Source of the DNA: Elephas maximus indicus | Lineage: Eukaryota; Chordata; Mammalia; Proboscidea; Elephantidae | Assembly (NCBI RefSeq): GCF_024166365.1 | Contig: NC_064825.1 | Span: 103,306,480-103,370,479, forward strand | Reading direction: 5' to 3' | DNA length: 64,000 bases | Part shown: positions 41,701 through 53,579 of the stretch, one piece after another | How the letters are laid out: every line of letters starts with the position of its first letter | Position numbering within the stretch: position 1 is the first letter of the stretch | Program-made: the position numbers and the translations under genes | The notes under the pieces: model-generated | Seen by the model: the letters and a program-made list of their open reading frames with translations, nothing else | Told to the model about the DNA's origin: nothing | Databases searched by the model: none

Positions 41701-42590
41701 GAGCTTGGTGCAGACTGGGTACAGAGCTAGGGTTGCTATGAGCAGCTCAGTTACCCCAGGTGAGTCAGCAGCTGTGCAGGCACAGGTTTCAAACCCACTG
41801 AAAATCAAGCTGCGTGTCGGGTCTACCGTTACCAGCCTCTAGTGTAGAGCTTCTGGAAGTATGCTGACTGAGTTGGGTCTCAGTGCTGGGTGTCCCTATA
41901 CTTCTTCCTGCTCCTCCCTGGTGTGGACGTGTAAATGAGCTACAAACAGGCTGCGTGGTCAAGCAAGAGAAACAATAAAGAAACGGGGTTGGACACGTCA
42001 CCTCTGAATTATCTGAATTTTATTTTGAGGGACATGAGCCAGAGTGGGTAAAGAAAGATCCCTAGATAGAGAAAAAGAAAGATCACCAAAAGGACAGCTG
42101 GCCACCAGTGATTTTTTTTTTTTTTTTGAGAAAGGGCAAGGCATTTTACTTTCTGTGGTAGGAGGGTAGGCTGGCCACAGCTCAGAACTGTGAAGAGAAG
42201 GTTGGGTTTTGTACGTGGGCCATTTCTGGTAGTCATTGTGGAAGCCCTAGGATTTGGGGAATCAGGGTAGGAATGAAGCCAAAATAGGTATGCCAAAAGG
42301 ACAGATCCATTGAGACTAGGTTGCAAAATTTAGGCCACTGTTCAGATTAACACGGCCTACACTCCCCTTACCCCAGCATATAACACCTGGAAAAAGAAAG
42401 CTGATGAAGACTCTTTAGTGTGGGTCTAATACGTTCAGCCTTTCGGTTCAATCTATTTCTTTTGCATTTTTATAGGACGTTGCATTGCTTTTGCAGGAAA
42501 ACTGGGTGCGTGTCTTTTGTGAAATGGTTAATTACATAATATTCCTTTTCTTGACCAGAGGCAACAAGTGATTCCTTTTGGCAAACTGCT
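41700..42590. other. Intronic stretch, possibly part of the same unclassified repeat
   Basis: Contains AATAAAGAAACGGGG near 41974, which could be an LTR-type polyadenylation region, but I could not define ends. Confidence 0.3.
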
Positions 42591-42805
42591 TAAGAATGGT
42601 GGGCACAGAGCAGACTGCATGGGTTCAAACCCCTGCCTTGCCACTTACCAGCTGTGTGACCTTGGCTGTGTTACTTAGCCTCTCTGTGCCTCTGTTGCCT
42701 ACTCTATAAAATGGGAAGAATAATAAAAGCTACTTGTAAGATTGTTGTGGGAATCAAGTATGTTAATCTATGTGGAGGGCTTAGAGGAGTGCTGGGCACA
42801 TGGTT
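42590..42805 (+). repeat. MIR, + strand
   Basis: GGGTTCAAACCCCTGCC, CCAGCTGTGTGACCTTGGC and AAATGGGAAGAATAATAA; near full length. Confidence 0.92.
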
Positions 42806-42817
42806 AAGTTTTATTTA

Positions 42818-42994
42818 AACCCACTGCCTTCGAGTCCATTCGGACTCATAGAGACCCCATAGGGTTTCCAAGGCTATAAATCTCTAAGGAAGCAGACTGC
42901 CATATCTTTTCTCTTGCAGAGCCACTGGTGGTTTGAAACCACCAACGTTTTGGTTAGCAGTCGATCACTTTAACCACTGCACCACCAGGGCTCC
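42818..42994 (-). repeat. AfroSINE type A (long form), inserted at a MIR end
   Basis: CCCACTGCCTTCGAGTCC to CCACCAGGGCTCC; the middle TTGCAGAGCCACTGG is type A. Confidence 0.92.
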
Positions 42995-43039
42995 TAGGTT
43001 GATATAAGTGCTGGTTATATAAATAATCGAGATGCATTG

Positions 43040-43190
43040 TACAGTAGTGAAAGGAGCACTGGTTTGGTGAGTCTAGAAACCTGGCTTCTGGCCCAATTCT
43101 GAGAAACTGTATGTGTCCTTGGGCCAGGCACTTTCCCTCTCTGGGCTTCCGATTTCACACCTGTAAAATGAAGAAATTTGACTTAGCAGT
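43040..43190 (+). repeat. MIR, + strand
   Basis: GTCTAGAAACCTGGCTTCTG and TTCACACCTGTAAAATGA. Confidence 0.8.
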
Positions 43191-43572
43191 GCTTTTTTTA
43201 GACTCCGTGTTAAGGGCTGGGGATAAGGGGCAGCCCTAGCGCCGTTTGACAGAGGCTTCTAGACCTCCATCCCCACTTCAGCAGAGCAGCTTGGGTTCAT
43301 TTCATTTATGGATAGGGTTTCCAGAGTAAGAGTTGGTTTCGGAGAAAGAAAGCGTTCTCCTGCTTTTGCGTGTGTGTTATAAACAACGAAGCGTACAATT
43401 GGCTGAATGATATGGCCTGAGGATCCCTCACAGGGAAGGTGCAGGAGGGAAGTAGGTGAGCCAAGGGGAAGCCAGTGAAGATAGGCCTGGTGGCTATAGT
43501 GGGGCCTTGAGAGAGGAATTTGAGGGGTCTGAGGTCACATGCAATGAGGTGGGCCTAAACATGGGGTGGGGC

Positions 43573-43777
43573 AAAACCAACCAATTGCTGTCAAGTCAAT
43601 TCCGACTTCTGGAAACCCCATGTGTGTCAGAGTAGAACTCTGCTCCATAGAGTTTTCGATGCTGATATTTTGGAACCAGATTACCAGGCCTTTCTTCCGA
43701 GGCATCTCTGGGTGGACTTGAACCTCCAACGTTTCAGTTAGCAGCTGAGTGTGTTAACTGCGCCACCCAGGGACTCC
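43573..43777 (-). repeat. AfroSINE type B
   Basis: CCAATTGCTGTCAAGTC to GCCACCCAGGGACTCCC. Confidence 0.92.
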
Positions 43778-43779
43778 CA

Positions 43780-44370
43780 TGGTGTGAGGTAGAGCAGTGG
43801 GAAATGCTGTTATCAATTTTGTCCAAGTTATATGAGTTGATTAACTTAAGAGGGAGGTAGAGATGGCTTTGTGTGATAGGTATCAAGTAGCTTGTTTGGA
43901 TAAGGTGACTAGAGTTTGGAGGAGAAATTAAGAATGAATAAAATAACCCACTGAAGAGGGGGGAAAATGACTGTCTTAAAAGCATAGGAATTCAGTTTTA
44001 TTTTAACTTAATAGTTCTTGCTGGAGGCTGCCTCAACTTGAACAAAACAGCTGTTGCCTGAGGGTCCCCGTTGGTAGCTAATACTCTTACTTCTTCCTCC
44101 CTCTTTCCTTTTCTTTCCATTCTAATAATCACAAGGACTTTCCGTGATACCAGTGCCCATTTGTACTTAGAGAAGAGACTGTCTTGCCAAGTGGAAAACC
44201 CATTCACAGGCTAAGTCTGTGCTTTCCAAACCGGACATTTCCCTGGGTTTTAGGACTTGCTCACTCTTATTGAAGTGAGTTCTAATGTCTCCTACCATTT
44301 CTTCAATTGTAGTTTTATTAGTTCCACAATTTTTTTTTTTTTTTCGGCGGGGGGACAGGGCTAATGATTG
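43780..44370. other. Intronic stretch, nothing recognised
   Basis: A T-run at about 44331-44344; no repeat family assigned. Confidence 0.4.
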
Positions 44371-44374
44371 GTTA

Positions 44375-44572
44375 GGAGTCCCTGGGTGGGCTAAATGTTT
44401 AATGTCTTGGCTGCTAACTGAAAGGTTATAAGTTTGAGTCTACCAAAGCACCTTGGAAGAAAGGCCCAACCATCTACCACCAAAAACTCAGTCATTGAAA
44501 ATCCTATGGAGCAGAGTTCTACTCTGACACACACGTGATCTCCATGAGTCGGAATCTACTCAATGGCAACTG
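44375..44572 (+). repeat. AfroSINE type B
   Basis: GGAGTCCCTGGGTGGGC to CTCAATGGCAACTGG. Confidence 0.92.
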
Positions 44573-44610
44573 GATTGAAATGATTTGTCAAAACAGAGTT
44601 TTGATTATTT

Positions 44611-45598
44611 GAGCCCTGGTGGTGCAGTGGTTAAGTACTTGGCTGCTAGCCGAGAGGTCGACAGTTCAAATCCACCAGCCGCTTTGCAGGAGTAAGATGT
44701 GGCAGTCTGCTCCTGTAAAGATTGTTGTTGTTAGGTGCTGTCGAATTGGTTCAACTTATAACCACCCTCTGTAGAACAGAACGAAACACTTCCCGGCCCT
44801 GGGCCATCCTCACAGTCGTTATTATGCTCGAGGCCATTGTTGTACCCACTGTGTCAATCCATCACATTCGGGGTCTTCCTTTTTTTCAATGACCCTCTAC
44901 TTTACGAAGCATGATGTCCTTCTCCAGGGACTGATCCCTCCTGATAACATGTCCAAAGTATGCGAGACATAGTCTCGCCATCCTTGCCTCTAAGAAGCAT
45001 TCTTGTACTTCTTCCAAGACAGATTTGTTCATTCTTTTGGCAGTCCATGGTATCCATGGTATAGTCAGTGTTCTTCTCCAACACCACAATGCAAAGGCAT
45101 CAGTTCTTCTTCTGTCTTCGGATTCATTGTCCAGCTTTTGCATGCATATGAGGCAACTGAAAACACCATGGCTTGGGTCAGGCGCACCCTAGTCTTCAAG
45201 GTGACGTCTTTACTTTTCTACCCTTTGAAGAGGTCCTTTGCAGCAGATATGCCTAATGCAATGCACATTTGATTTCCTGACTGCTGCTCCCATGGGTGCT
45301 GATTATGGATCCAAGTAAAATGAAATCCTTGACAACTTCAGTCTTTTCTCCGTTTATCATGATGTTGCTCATTGGTCCAGTTGTGAGGATTTTTGTTTTC
45401 TTTATGTTGAGATATTATCTGTACTGAAGGCTGTAGTCTTTGATCTTCATCAGTAAGTGCTTCAAGTCCTCTTGACTTTAGCAGACAAGGTTGTGTCATC
45501 TGCATAACTCAAGTTTTCTTGGTAACCTTATGGGGCAGCTCTGCTCTGTACTGTAGTGTTGCTGTGAGTTGGAATTGACTTGACAGCAATGGGTTTGG
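44611..45598 (+). repeat. AfroSINE type A split by an RTE fragment
   Basis: Left part 44611-44723 ends at CCTGTAAAGATT and the right part 45518-45598 resumes at CTTGGTAACC and ends GACAGCAATGGGTTTGG. Only about seven bases of SINE are missing at the junction. Confidence 0.88.
44724..45516 (-). mobile_element. RTE-type LINE 3' fragment nested in an AfroSINE
   Basis: On the minus strand it begins in the reverse transcriptase near the active-site region (NLSY at the 45515 end), continues through DNESEDRRRTDAFALWCWRR (45143 downward) and ends in the RTE terminus at 44724. Reading frames are broken, so no functional protein. Related to but longer than the copy at 4092-4603. Confidence 0.85.
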
Positions 45599-45599
45599 T

Positions 45600-46693
45600 T
45601 TTGTTTTGGTACCCTCCTAGGCCACCTCCCCATCCAAAAAGCCTCTTTCAAAACCCAGCTCCAGTGTGCCTCATTTAACAGGCCTCCCACCGGGACTCCA
45701 GCCCATGCTCACATCTTTCTATACCACACCTACAGTTAGGGACTTCATTATTCCCTAGGTTTCAGTGTTTCACTCCCCAGCTACACCGTTCACTGAATTA
45801 GCACCAGAAGCTTGCATGTATCTCTTTTCTGTTTTTCTATCCTGACTAGCCTTTTGTTTCTGTGCCTCTCTTACTTACTCACTCTAATATCAAATCTGTG
45901 AACTAAGTTTCCTTGAAACTGTCACAGACAGCTGATGCTAATAGGAATAAGAGCTGTGGACTGTGCTTCAACCCTGTTCTGAAACCCTGTTCTGCCACTG
46001 CCTTTCCCAGCTGGTGAGCTGCACATTTGGCTGTAGAATGCATGTGGATTGCTAAGTTTCATGCGTGAGCTGTGATGTCATTTCATTCATTCTGAGTGGC
46101 ACCTACACCAGTGCTACCTGCAGCTTTGCCAGATGGGGATCCCTTCATACTCAGCGGTATTTCCTGAGCCCTGCATAGAAGGCCTGACACATGGTGGGTA
46201 ATCAGGAAAAGTCGAGTTTACAGAAGCCCCTTTGAGAGGCCAAGTTCTATGGTCATAGAAGGGAAAGTACAGGTGTATTAAATTTCTTCTGGGCTTCCTG
46301 CCCAGTTCCCTCTAGGGGCCTTCTGATCGCTCTTCAGCAGTGCCATCTGCCAGGGCCTGAGAGGCTATGGGAAGGAGTGAGGTGATGGGCTGTTGATGCT
46401 GGGTCTTGTGGGTGTGCTGTGGGTTCTGAGTGAGGGGTTAGCACCTGGGCTGGAAGGATCTGGAATCTAGTGAGCCCGTAAATCTAGGCTAACTGTGCTG
46501 GGTGGTGCTAACTCAGAGGTCTTTCGGGGTGTGTAGGTGACCTGGTGAAAGATGATAAATGGGCCGTGGGCACTTTTTCTCAGTCTTGGAGGTTAAAAAG
46601 AGAGGATGGTAACAGAAACAGGAGTTTTTACACTCTGCCTAAAGGGACAGCTGCCGGTCTGTTTTTGGTTGCCCTGCAGAAGTTTAGGCTCAG
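45600..46693. other. Intronic stretch, nothing firmly recognised
   Basis: A possible decayed L2 at 45605-45750; otherwise no element seen. Confidence 0.4.
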
Positions 46694-46702
46694 AAATCCA
46701 GA

Positions 46703-47169
46703 ATTTTTTATAATTTATTTTTTTTATCGTTATTGAGAGTATACACAGCAGAACATACACCAATTCAACAATTTGTACATGTACATTTCAGTGACATTGA
46801 TTATATTCTTCAAGTTGTGCAACCATACCTACCTTCCTTTTCTGAGTCGTTCCTCCACCATTAACGTACACTCACTGTCCCCTAAGTTTCCTATTTAATC
46901 TTTTGAGTTGCTGTTGTCAGTTTGATCCCGTACGGATAGATCTTAAACGAGCACAATGTTCAAGACAGACCTTCTTTACTAGTTAAACTAAACTATTGTT
47001 TGGTTTTTAGAAAACTTCAAGGAATATTATTGGTTTAAGGTTGAAAGGTTATTTCAGGGGAGTAGTCTCGGGTTCATCCAGCCTCCATGGCTCCAGAAAG
47101 TCTGAATTCCATGAGAATTTGAAATTCTGTTCTTCATGTTTCCTCTTTTGATTAGGATTCTTCTATAGA
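46703..47169 (-). mobile_element. L1 3' end, minus strand, with 9-bp TSD
   Basis: AAATCCAGA at 46694-46702 and 47170-47178. T-rich start, then AACATACACCAATTCAAC and GTGCAACCATACCTACC. It is 467 bases long, 5'-truncated. Confidence 0.82.
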
Positions 47170-47429
47170 AAATCCAGATTTCTTCATACCACGTCTCCAA
47201 ATTTTTAAATGCTGGCAACCAATTCAACTATACTATCATGCCTGCTGGCCTCTGAGGGGGAGGTATGGCTGGTGAATGCCAGAGGCCACCGGGGGACACA
47301 CACATGCCACAGGGTCATAGTAGGTGGGTGGTTAGTTATCATCCAGGTGGTCAGGTACCAGGATTGCTGCAGATATGGACATAACATGCAGAGCAGGCAG
47401 AGCAGATGCCAAAAGTTGGCATCAAGGAG

Positions 47430-47960
47430 GCTTTGATGACGAAGGCCAAGTTCTTTGCCTACCAGAAAGCCTTCTGTTCCTTGTCTGCCTCCCTTTTCCA
47501 CCTTCTAGGGCTTCCCACTGCCTGTAGTGTAAGTCTGAATTACCCAGCCTGGCATTTAAGGCCTCCTACTCCCTGTTTATGTAGGATACAATATAAATGG
47601 TGCCTCTGCTTCAATGTGTGGTCTCCATGTCTTTCTTCAGAGTGATACCCTCCCGAATCCCTCTAGATGTCCTCGCTGCAGCTGCCTCAGATGGCCAGGT
47701 GTTCCTGGACATGCCCACAATTTCTTCCAGCCCTGGTTTTCCTCATGCTGTTCTTCCTCCTGGAATGCTTGCTCCCCTAGCTAGTGGGAATCCCACTCCC
47801 CACTCACCCTTCATGGCTGTGCACAAAAGCACATTCTCCCTGAAGTCGGCTGCCCGCCTCACTCTGTAAATTTGGAATAAGTTGCAATTTTCTCTCAACT
47901 TCCACAGCACTTTCCCACCATCTCCCCACAGTCCTTGTGTCACACGGGTTCAGAGTTCTG
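47430..47960 (+). repeat. L2, + strand
   Basis: Order GCCTGGCATTTAAGGCC, CCCTGGTTTTCCTCATGC, TTCTTCCTCCTGGAATGC; decayed ORF2 3' part. A terminus-like scrap follows near 48010-48070. Confidence 0.65.
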
Positions 47961-48355
47961 TCCTAATAGATGATAAAGTCATGGTGTGAGGGTTCAAATC
48001 TTAGTCATCACTATATCCCCTCAGTGCTTGGCTCAGGGTAATAGTCAACAGAGATTTATTGAATTAGACATTCCTTGGTGCGGTGTAGGAACTGATCCTC
48101 AAGAGAAAGCTGCTTAAAGTCTACAGTGAGCACAGGGAAGTTGTGTGGAACAGAGCATGCGGGGAGCAGGTAAGGCTGAATCTAGCTCCCCTTCAGCCTG
48201 AGGCAACACTGTACCTTAGACTTGGGATGGCATTGTCCTGCCTGTCTTCCTTGCTGTGGCGGTGAGCCCTGTGTGGGCCTGACTTGATTACTGAGATTTT
48301 AGGTCTGTCTTTGACATCTGTAAGAAGCTGAAGGCAGAGTGTAGTGATGGTAGAA

Positions 48356-48560
48356 ACCAGTAACCAGTTGCTGTCAGGTTGGTTCTGACTCATGGTGACC
48401 CCAGGTATTGCAGAGTAGAACTACACTCCATAGAATATTCAAGCTTTGACCTTTTTTTGGAAGCAAATTGCCCAGCCTTTCTTCTAAGGCGTTCTGGGTG
48501 GGTTTCAGCACTTCGGTTAGTAGTTAAATGCTTAACCATTTGTGCCACCCCAGGACTCCT
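48356..48560 (-). repeat. AfroSINE type B
   Basis: CAGTTGCTGTCAGGTTGG to TGCCACCCCAGGACTCCT, directly abutting an LTR. Confidence 0.9.
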
Positions 48561-49022
48561 AGTGGGCAGAATAGTGTCTCTGAAAAAGATGTATCTCCAT
48601 CCTAACCCCTGGAGCTTTAAAATATGGCCTTATTGGAAAAAAGAGTCTTTGCAGATGTAATGAAGTTAAGGATCTTGAGATGAGATCATCCTGGATTATC
48701 TGGGTGGGCCCTTAATCCAATGAGAAGTATTCTTAAAAGAGACATGCAGAAGAGAAGCACCCAGGGAGAAAGGGAAGGTCTTGTGGAGATGGAGGCAGGG
48801 ATTGGAGCGATGCAGCTATAAGCCAAGGAAGGCCTGGAGCCACCAGAAGCTGGAAGAGGCAAGGAAGGACTCTTTCCCTAGAACCTTTGGAGGGAGCATG
48901 GCTCTGCTGACAGACACCTTGATTGTGGACTCCTAGCCTCCAAGACTCTGAGAAGATAAATTTCTGTTGTTGTAAGCCATCAAGTTTGCAGTAATTTGTT
49001 TTGGCAGCCCCAGGAAATGAAC
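48561..49022 (+). mobile_element. Solo LTR (MaLR/ERVL-like), older
   Basis: GGCCTTATTGGAAAAAAGAG, GGGTGGGCCCTTAATCCAAT, then GATAAATTTCTGTTGTTGTA and GGCAGCCCCAGGAAATGAA: the layout of an old mammalian LTR. The 5' end is decayed and no TSD is visible. Confidence 0.7.
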
Positions 49023-49199
49023 ATGAAGGGGCAGAACAGAACACACCCAGGTCCATTCTTTTCCCAGCCAGGATGGCTTCTCTCCAGATGTACTTCCTCC
49101 TATTCACCAAGGCTGCTCTTCTGTGGCTTCTTTGAGGTGGAAGGCTGTGGGGACAGCCTAGTTGTTGTCAGTCAAAGGTCCACCTACCAGGAGAACAAG

Positions 49200-49350
49200 A
49201 AGAGGCTATGTGTTATGGAGAGAACCCTGGTTCTGGAGTGTGGAGTGTGGATTTCTAGTGGCAGGTTTGCCTTTGTTCAGTTGTGTGACTTTGGGTAACA
49301 CTCATAAACTCTGAGTTTATTTCCTCACTTGGTTTAAGTGGTTGCTAAGA
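49200..49350 (+). repeat. MIR, + strand
   Basis: CTGGTTCTGGAGTGTGG and AGTTGTGTGACTTTGGG. Confidence 0.75.
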
Positions 49351-49536
49351 TCCTCTTGGGCCCTGACATCCCGTGACTCAGTGTTTTGTGGACTGAGGAA
49401 GAACATCTCAGAGGTTCATGACCACCTTTGTCATTCCCTGCCCACTACCACACACAAAATACACACCCATCCACCGCAGGGCTTAGAGTGGGATGATTTA
49501 GAGGAAAGGCTTTATTTTTAAGGCCCTTTTTTTTAA

Positions 49537-49744
49537 GGAGCCTTGGTGGCGTGGTAGTTGAAGTGCTCGACTTGCTAGCCAGAAGTTTGGTAGTTGGAAC
49601 CCATCAGCTGCTGTATGGGAGAAAGATGTGGCAGTCTGCGTCCGTAAAGATTACAGCCTTGGAAGCCCTATGGGGCAGCTCTATTCTGTCCTGTAAGGTC
49701 ACTATGAGTTGGAATCAACTGGACGACAGTGGGTTTCAGGTTTG
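49537..49744 (+). repeat. AfroSINE type A (long form) with 11-bp TSD
   Basis: AAGGCCCTTTT at 49520-49530 and 49745-49755. A small insertion distorts the A-box region (CTCGACTTGCTAGCC). Confidence 0.93.
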
Positions 49745-50193
49745 AAGGCCCTTTTCAAGGTTTGAAACAGGATTTCTTGACAATGGCCAGATTTGGATTA
49801 ACCTTGGAATCCCCTTGAGGTAACAGCCGGAAAGGGCAGAGGGTGGGTAAAATCCCACGAGTCAGAGTCCTCCCATGTAGGAATCAAGAGATTTCACATG
49901 AAAGACCAGATTTTGAGGTTTTTTTTTTTTTTTTTATGAAGAGCTGGATGATGGGCAACACTGGTCCACATTCTTGGGAGCGGTGGGGGTCGGGGGTAGC
50001 ACAAAGGGCAAGGATGCGGGGAGGGGGGTTGGCACAGAGTGTTCCATGAGCCACTCCCAGCTCCCTGGCTATTGAGGCCATTGCCACTCTTCAGCCCCAT
50101 TTCTCCACCACAGGAGAGATGTTTCTCAGTGCCTGTGCCTCTATTGAAAGCACAAAATTGAAAGTGACCAAGAAGACCTTGGGTTTCAAGAAA

Positions 50194-50399
50194 AGTGTTG
50201 TTGTGTCTTGTGGAGTTGATTCCAACTCATAGCAACCCTATAGGACAGAGCAGAACGGCCCTGGAGAGTTTCTGAGGCTGTAGTCTTTACGGGATAGATC
50301 ACCAGGTCTTTTCTCCCACAGAGCCGCTAGTGGGTTCAAACTGCTGACCTTTTAGTTAGCAGCCAGCCAAGTGCTTAACCACTGTGCTACCAGGGCTCC
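50194..50399 (-). repeat. AfroSINE type A (long form) with 9-bp TSD
   Basis: TTCAAGAAA at 50185-50193 and 50400-50408. Confidence 0.93.
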
Positions 50400-50534
50400 T
50401 TCAAGAAAGGAAAGAGAGCATAATTACTCCACACTAGCAAAGATGTTTCCTTTGTGTGTGTGTGTGTTTAAGGCAGCATATTTCTTTTTTCATTAGATAG
50501 ACATACTACAGAGCATTTGACCAATCTGCTGTTT

Positions 50535-50745
50535 TATTTTTTTTTTAATTGTGGTGAAAACAGACACAGCAAAACCTTCAGCAATTCAACAATTTCCACA
50601 TGTACAATTCAGTGACACTGATTACATCCTTCATGTTGTGCAAACTTTGTCGCTCTCCTTTTCTGAATTATCCCAGCACCATTAACATAAACTCAGTGCC
50701 CCCTAAGCAGAAACTCCCCCTTTTCCTTTGTGTTTAACATGCAAG
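50535..50745 (-). mobile_element. L1 3' end, minus strand
   Basis: T-run then AATTGTGGTGAAAACAGAC, CATGTACAATTCAGTGACAC and CCCCCTAAGCAGAAACTCC; same family style as 46703-47169. Confidence 0.78.
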
Positions 50746-50749
50746 CCAA

Positions 50750-51570
50750 GTGGCCCTCCTCCCCCTGCCTGGATTCATGAAGACCCCTGATGAGTGCCTC
50801 CCTGTGAGACTGGAGGAAATTTTTCTCTTAATTAGAAAAGGCTATAGAAACTTGATTGTATGTTCTTTGGAGCTGCCATAGAGATGATAGTGTAAGACCT
50901 TCTGGACGTTCAAATGTAAAACAGATTGATTTGTAGGAATGTTGGATTTTTATCTGGACAGATGTTTTTCTTTTTATGGTGCTGGTTGGGAATAAGAGAT
51001 TCCCAGGGGGCAGGGGTTTGTGGGTGTTTTATTTTCGCTTTGGGCTTGCCTTAGTTGGGATTAATTTTGGCTGCATGTAACAAAAAAGCCCAGATTAACA
51101 GTAATTTAACGGAGACTTAAGTGAGGTAAAGTTTTATTTCTCTGTCACATAAAAGTAAATTGGAAGTAGCAGTTCAGGGCCATTAGAGGCCCCAGGGTGT
51201 CATCTGGGAGTCAGACTTCCATCTTCTTAACACATGGCTTCCATTCTTAAGGTCAGCTCACACTCTGGGTTGGCTTCTGGAACTCCAGGTCTCATGACTG
51301 AGTTGTATGCTGGCAGAGGGAGGAAAAGCACAGGCCAAAATGAAGACCCTTGTGCTGAATCAGTTTTCTAAGCAGGCTTCCTGGAAGTGTCCCATGGAAT
51401 ACTTCTGCTTTTGTCTCATTGGCCGTAACAGTCACATGCACGCACTTAGCTGCAAGGGAGGCTGAGAAATGTAGCTTTTTAGTCCCAGGGGCAGTATATA
51501 AAACTGAAAACGAGGGTCCTTTATTAAGGAAGAACGGGAGACTAGATGTTGTGGCTCAACAAGCGGTGTT
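50750..51570. other. Intronic stretch, nothing recognised
   Basis: No repeat or exon identified. Confidence 0.4.
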
Positions 51571-51575
51571 TTCCA

Positions 51576-51745
51576 GGAAACCCTGGTGGCATAATGGTTA
51601 AGTTCTGTGGCTGCTAACCAAAAGGTTGACAGTTTGAATCCACCAGGCGCTCCTTGGAAAGTCTATGGAGCAGTTCTCCTCTGTCTTATAGGGTCGCTGT
51701 GAGTTGGAATCAAATCGATGGCAGTGGGTTTTGTTTTGTTTCTTT
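51576..51745 (+). repeat. AfroSINE type A (GGAAAC head variant)
   Basis: GGAAACCCTGGTGGCATAATG to GATGGCAGTGGGTTTTG. Confidence 0.93.
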
Positions 51746-51984
51746 ATGGTAATTGGTTGTAGACAATCTATAAACTGACATCCTTCCTATTCCTTTGCCC
51801 GACTCCAACCAAAGAACCCCCTAATTGTTCTGCACAGTAACCGTCACCAGTTAGTGTCTTGGTGTACAGACTCCTAGCCTGCACTTTCTTGTTATATGTG
51901 GTGGAATGAGGATGCAGGGAGACTGAAAAAGGATTGGGGGAAGGGCTTAAAGTGAGACTAACGCAAGCGCAGAAGTCAAATTGG

Positions 51985-52120
51985 TGTGTTGTGTAGTAAG
52001 TCCGGGCCCTGGTATCAGAGGACCCAGGTCCAACTCTGGTCCTACAATGGGACTTGGGTCATGTCTCTCACCTCTCTGAGCTTCTCACATCAGCAAGATG
52101 GGGAGTAACACCACCTTATG
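51985..52120 (+). repeat. MIR, + strand (weak)
   Basis: GACCCAGGTCCAACTCTGG and CACCTCTCTGAGCTTCTCA. Confidence 0.55.
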
Positions 52121-52545
52121 GGGCTGTTTGGAGCCTCCGCTGATCTGAATTCTGGGGAAATCCATACTGGACTCTCAAGCATGATCCAGGAGATTAATAA
52201 TTTTCTTGGCCAAAAATGTTTTCATCCAACAGGCATGTGAAAGGCACTGAGAGATGGAGGAAAACATAGAAGGTGGGGGTCTCTGTATGAACCATGGGCA
52301 GGGCTGACATTCTTGTTGGATGAAGCACTTGAATGGAAAGGCCTGTGTGTGGTCTGGCTGAGTCTGGCTCAACACACTGGTGGGATAGGATCAAGAGCAT
52401 AGGCTCCGATTCTGGCTCTGCTTGTTAGCAGCTATATGTACAAGGGCATCTTATCTTCCACATTCATTTCCTCATGCCCTTCAGTGTGGTTGTCCTGCCC
52501 TGATGAATGTAATACCAGGGTTTCAAGATGTGTAGTTTTCATTTC

Positions 52546-52902
52546 GGGGGCAGTGGTGGTTCAGTGGTAGAATTCTCACTTCCTGTGTGGGAGACTCAGG
52601 TTCAGTTCCTGGCTACTGCCCCTCATGTGCAGCTACCACCCATCTATCAGTTGAGGCTTCCATGTTGCTATGATGCTAAACGGTTTTCAGCAGAGATTCC
52701 AGACTAAGAAGGATTAGGAAGAGGGCCTGGTGATCGACTTCAGAAAAACAGCCAGTGAAAACCCTGTGGATCACAGTGGTCTGATCAGCAACTGGTTATA
52801 GGGATGGTGCAGGACCAGGCAGTTTTCTGTTCTGTTGTACATGGGGTTACCATGAGTTAGGGGCTGAATCAGTAGCAACTAGCAACAATAACAAAAACAA
52901 AA
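52546..52902 (+). repeat. Type C SINE: tRNA-Gly head, RTE-like body
   Basis: Head CAGTGGTGGTTCAGTGGTAG is nearly identical to tRNA-Gly, and GGTTCAGTTCCTGGC gives the B-box region. The tail GGATGGTGCAGGACCAGGC matches the RTE terminus. TTTTCATT flanks at 52536-52543 and 52903-52910. Confidence 0.88.
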
Positions 52903-52910
52903 TTTTCATT

Positions 52911-53575
52911 CTGTGTGGTTCCGAAATGCAAGCTAGCGAGTCCATTACATCCCCTGAAGAAATGGTCACTAGTCCAGTGGTGGGTGAAACCAGCAGTACT
53001 GGAGCTCGGGGGGACAGTGTGTCATTTGCCACAGGCTCCCTTTGACCCTTTCAGGGACCATTTTCCCTATGCTGCCCCCCCCTTACACTAAGGGTTGACA
53101 TTAGAACCCAGCCCCATGTGACTGTGTCATGTTGTCATGAGGATGAAGTGAGGTAAACACAGACAGTGCCCTGCCCAGTGCCCAAGGCTCAGTAAGTGAC
53201 CGCTGCCTCTGCTGTATCTAGCTGACCAGTTCAGGCCAGGCGGCTGAGAGTGACTCAATTTCCCAGTGTCTTGCCCTGCCCCCTGCCTGGATGCTTCCCC
53301 CAGCCTGGCCCCATTTTGTGAAATTCTCGACCCTCAGCTCTGGAGTTTTATGTACCATTGGTTTCAGAACGCTATGAAATGAAGCATAGGTGGGGGAAGG
53401 AAGAAAAGAGAAGCTGAGAAACCCACCCTAACTCTGCAGAGTTGTTTGAGGCAACTCCTTGGTTGGGCTTCAAGTACTTTTTAGAAATTTTAAGTTAGGT
53501 CCCTTTTTATTTTGTTACGACTTTTTTTTTTAACCTCCCTTTGTTCTACCTTGGCCTCTGATTAACTAATCAATT
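52911..53575. other. Intronic stretch, nothing recognised
   Basis: No repeat or exon identified apart from a T-run near 53522. Confidence 0.4.
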
Positions 53576-53579
53576 AACT

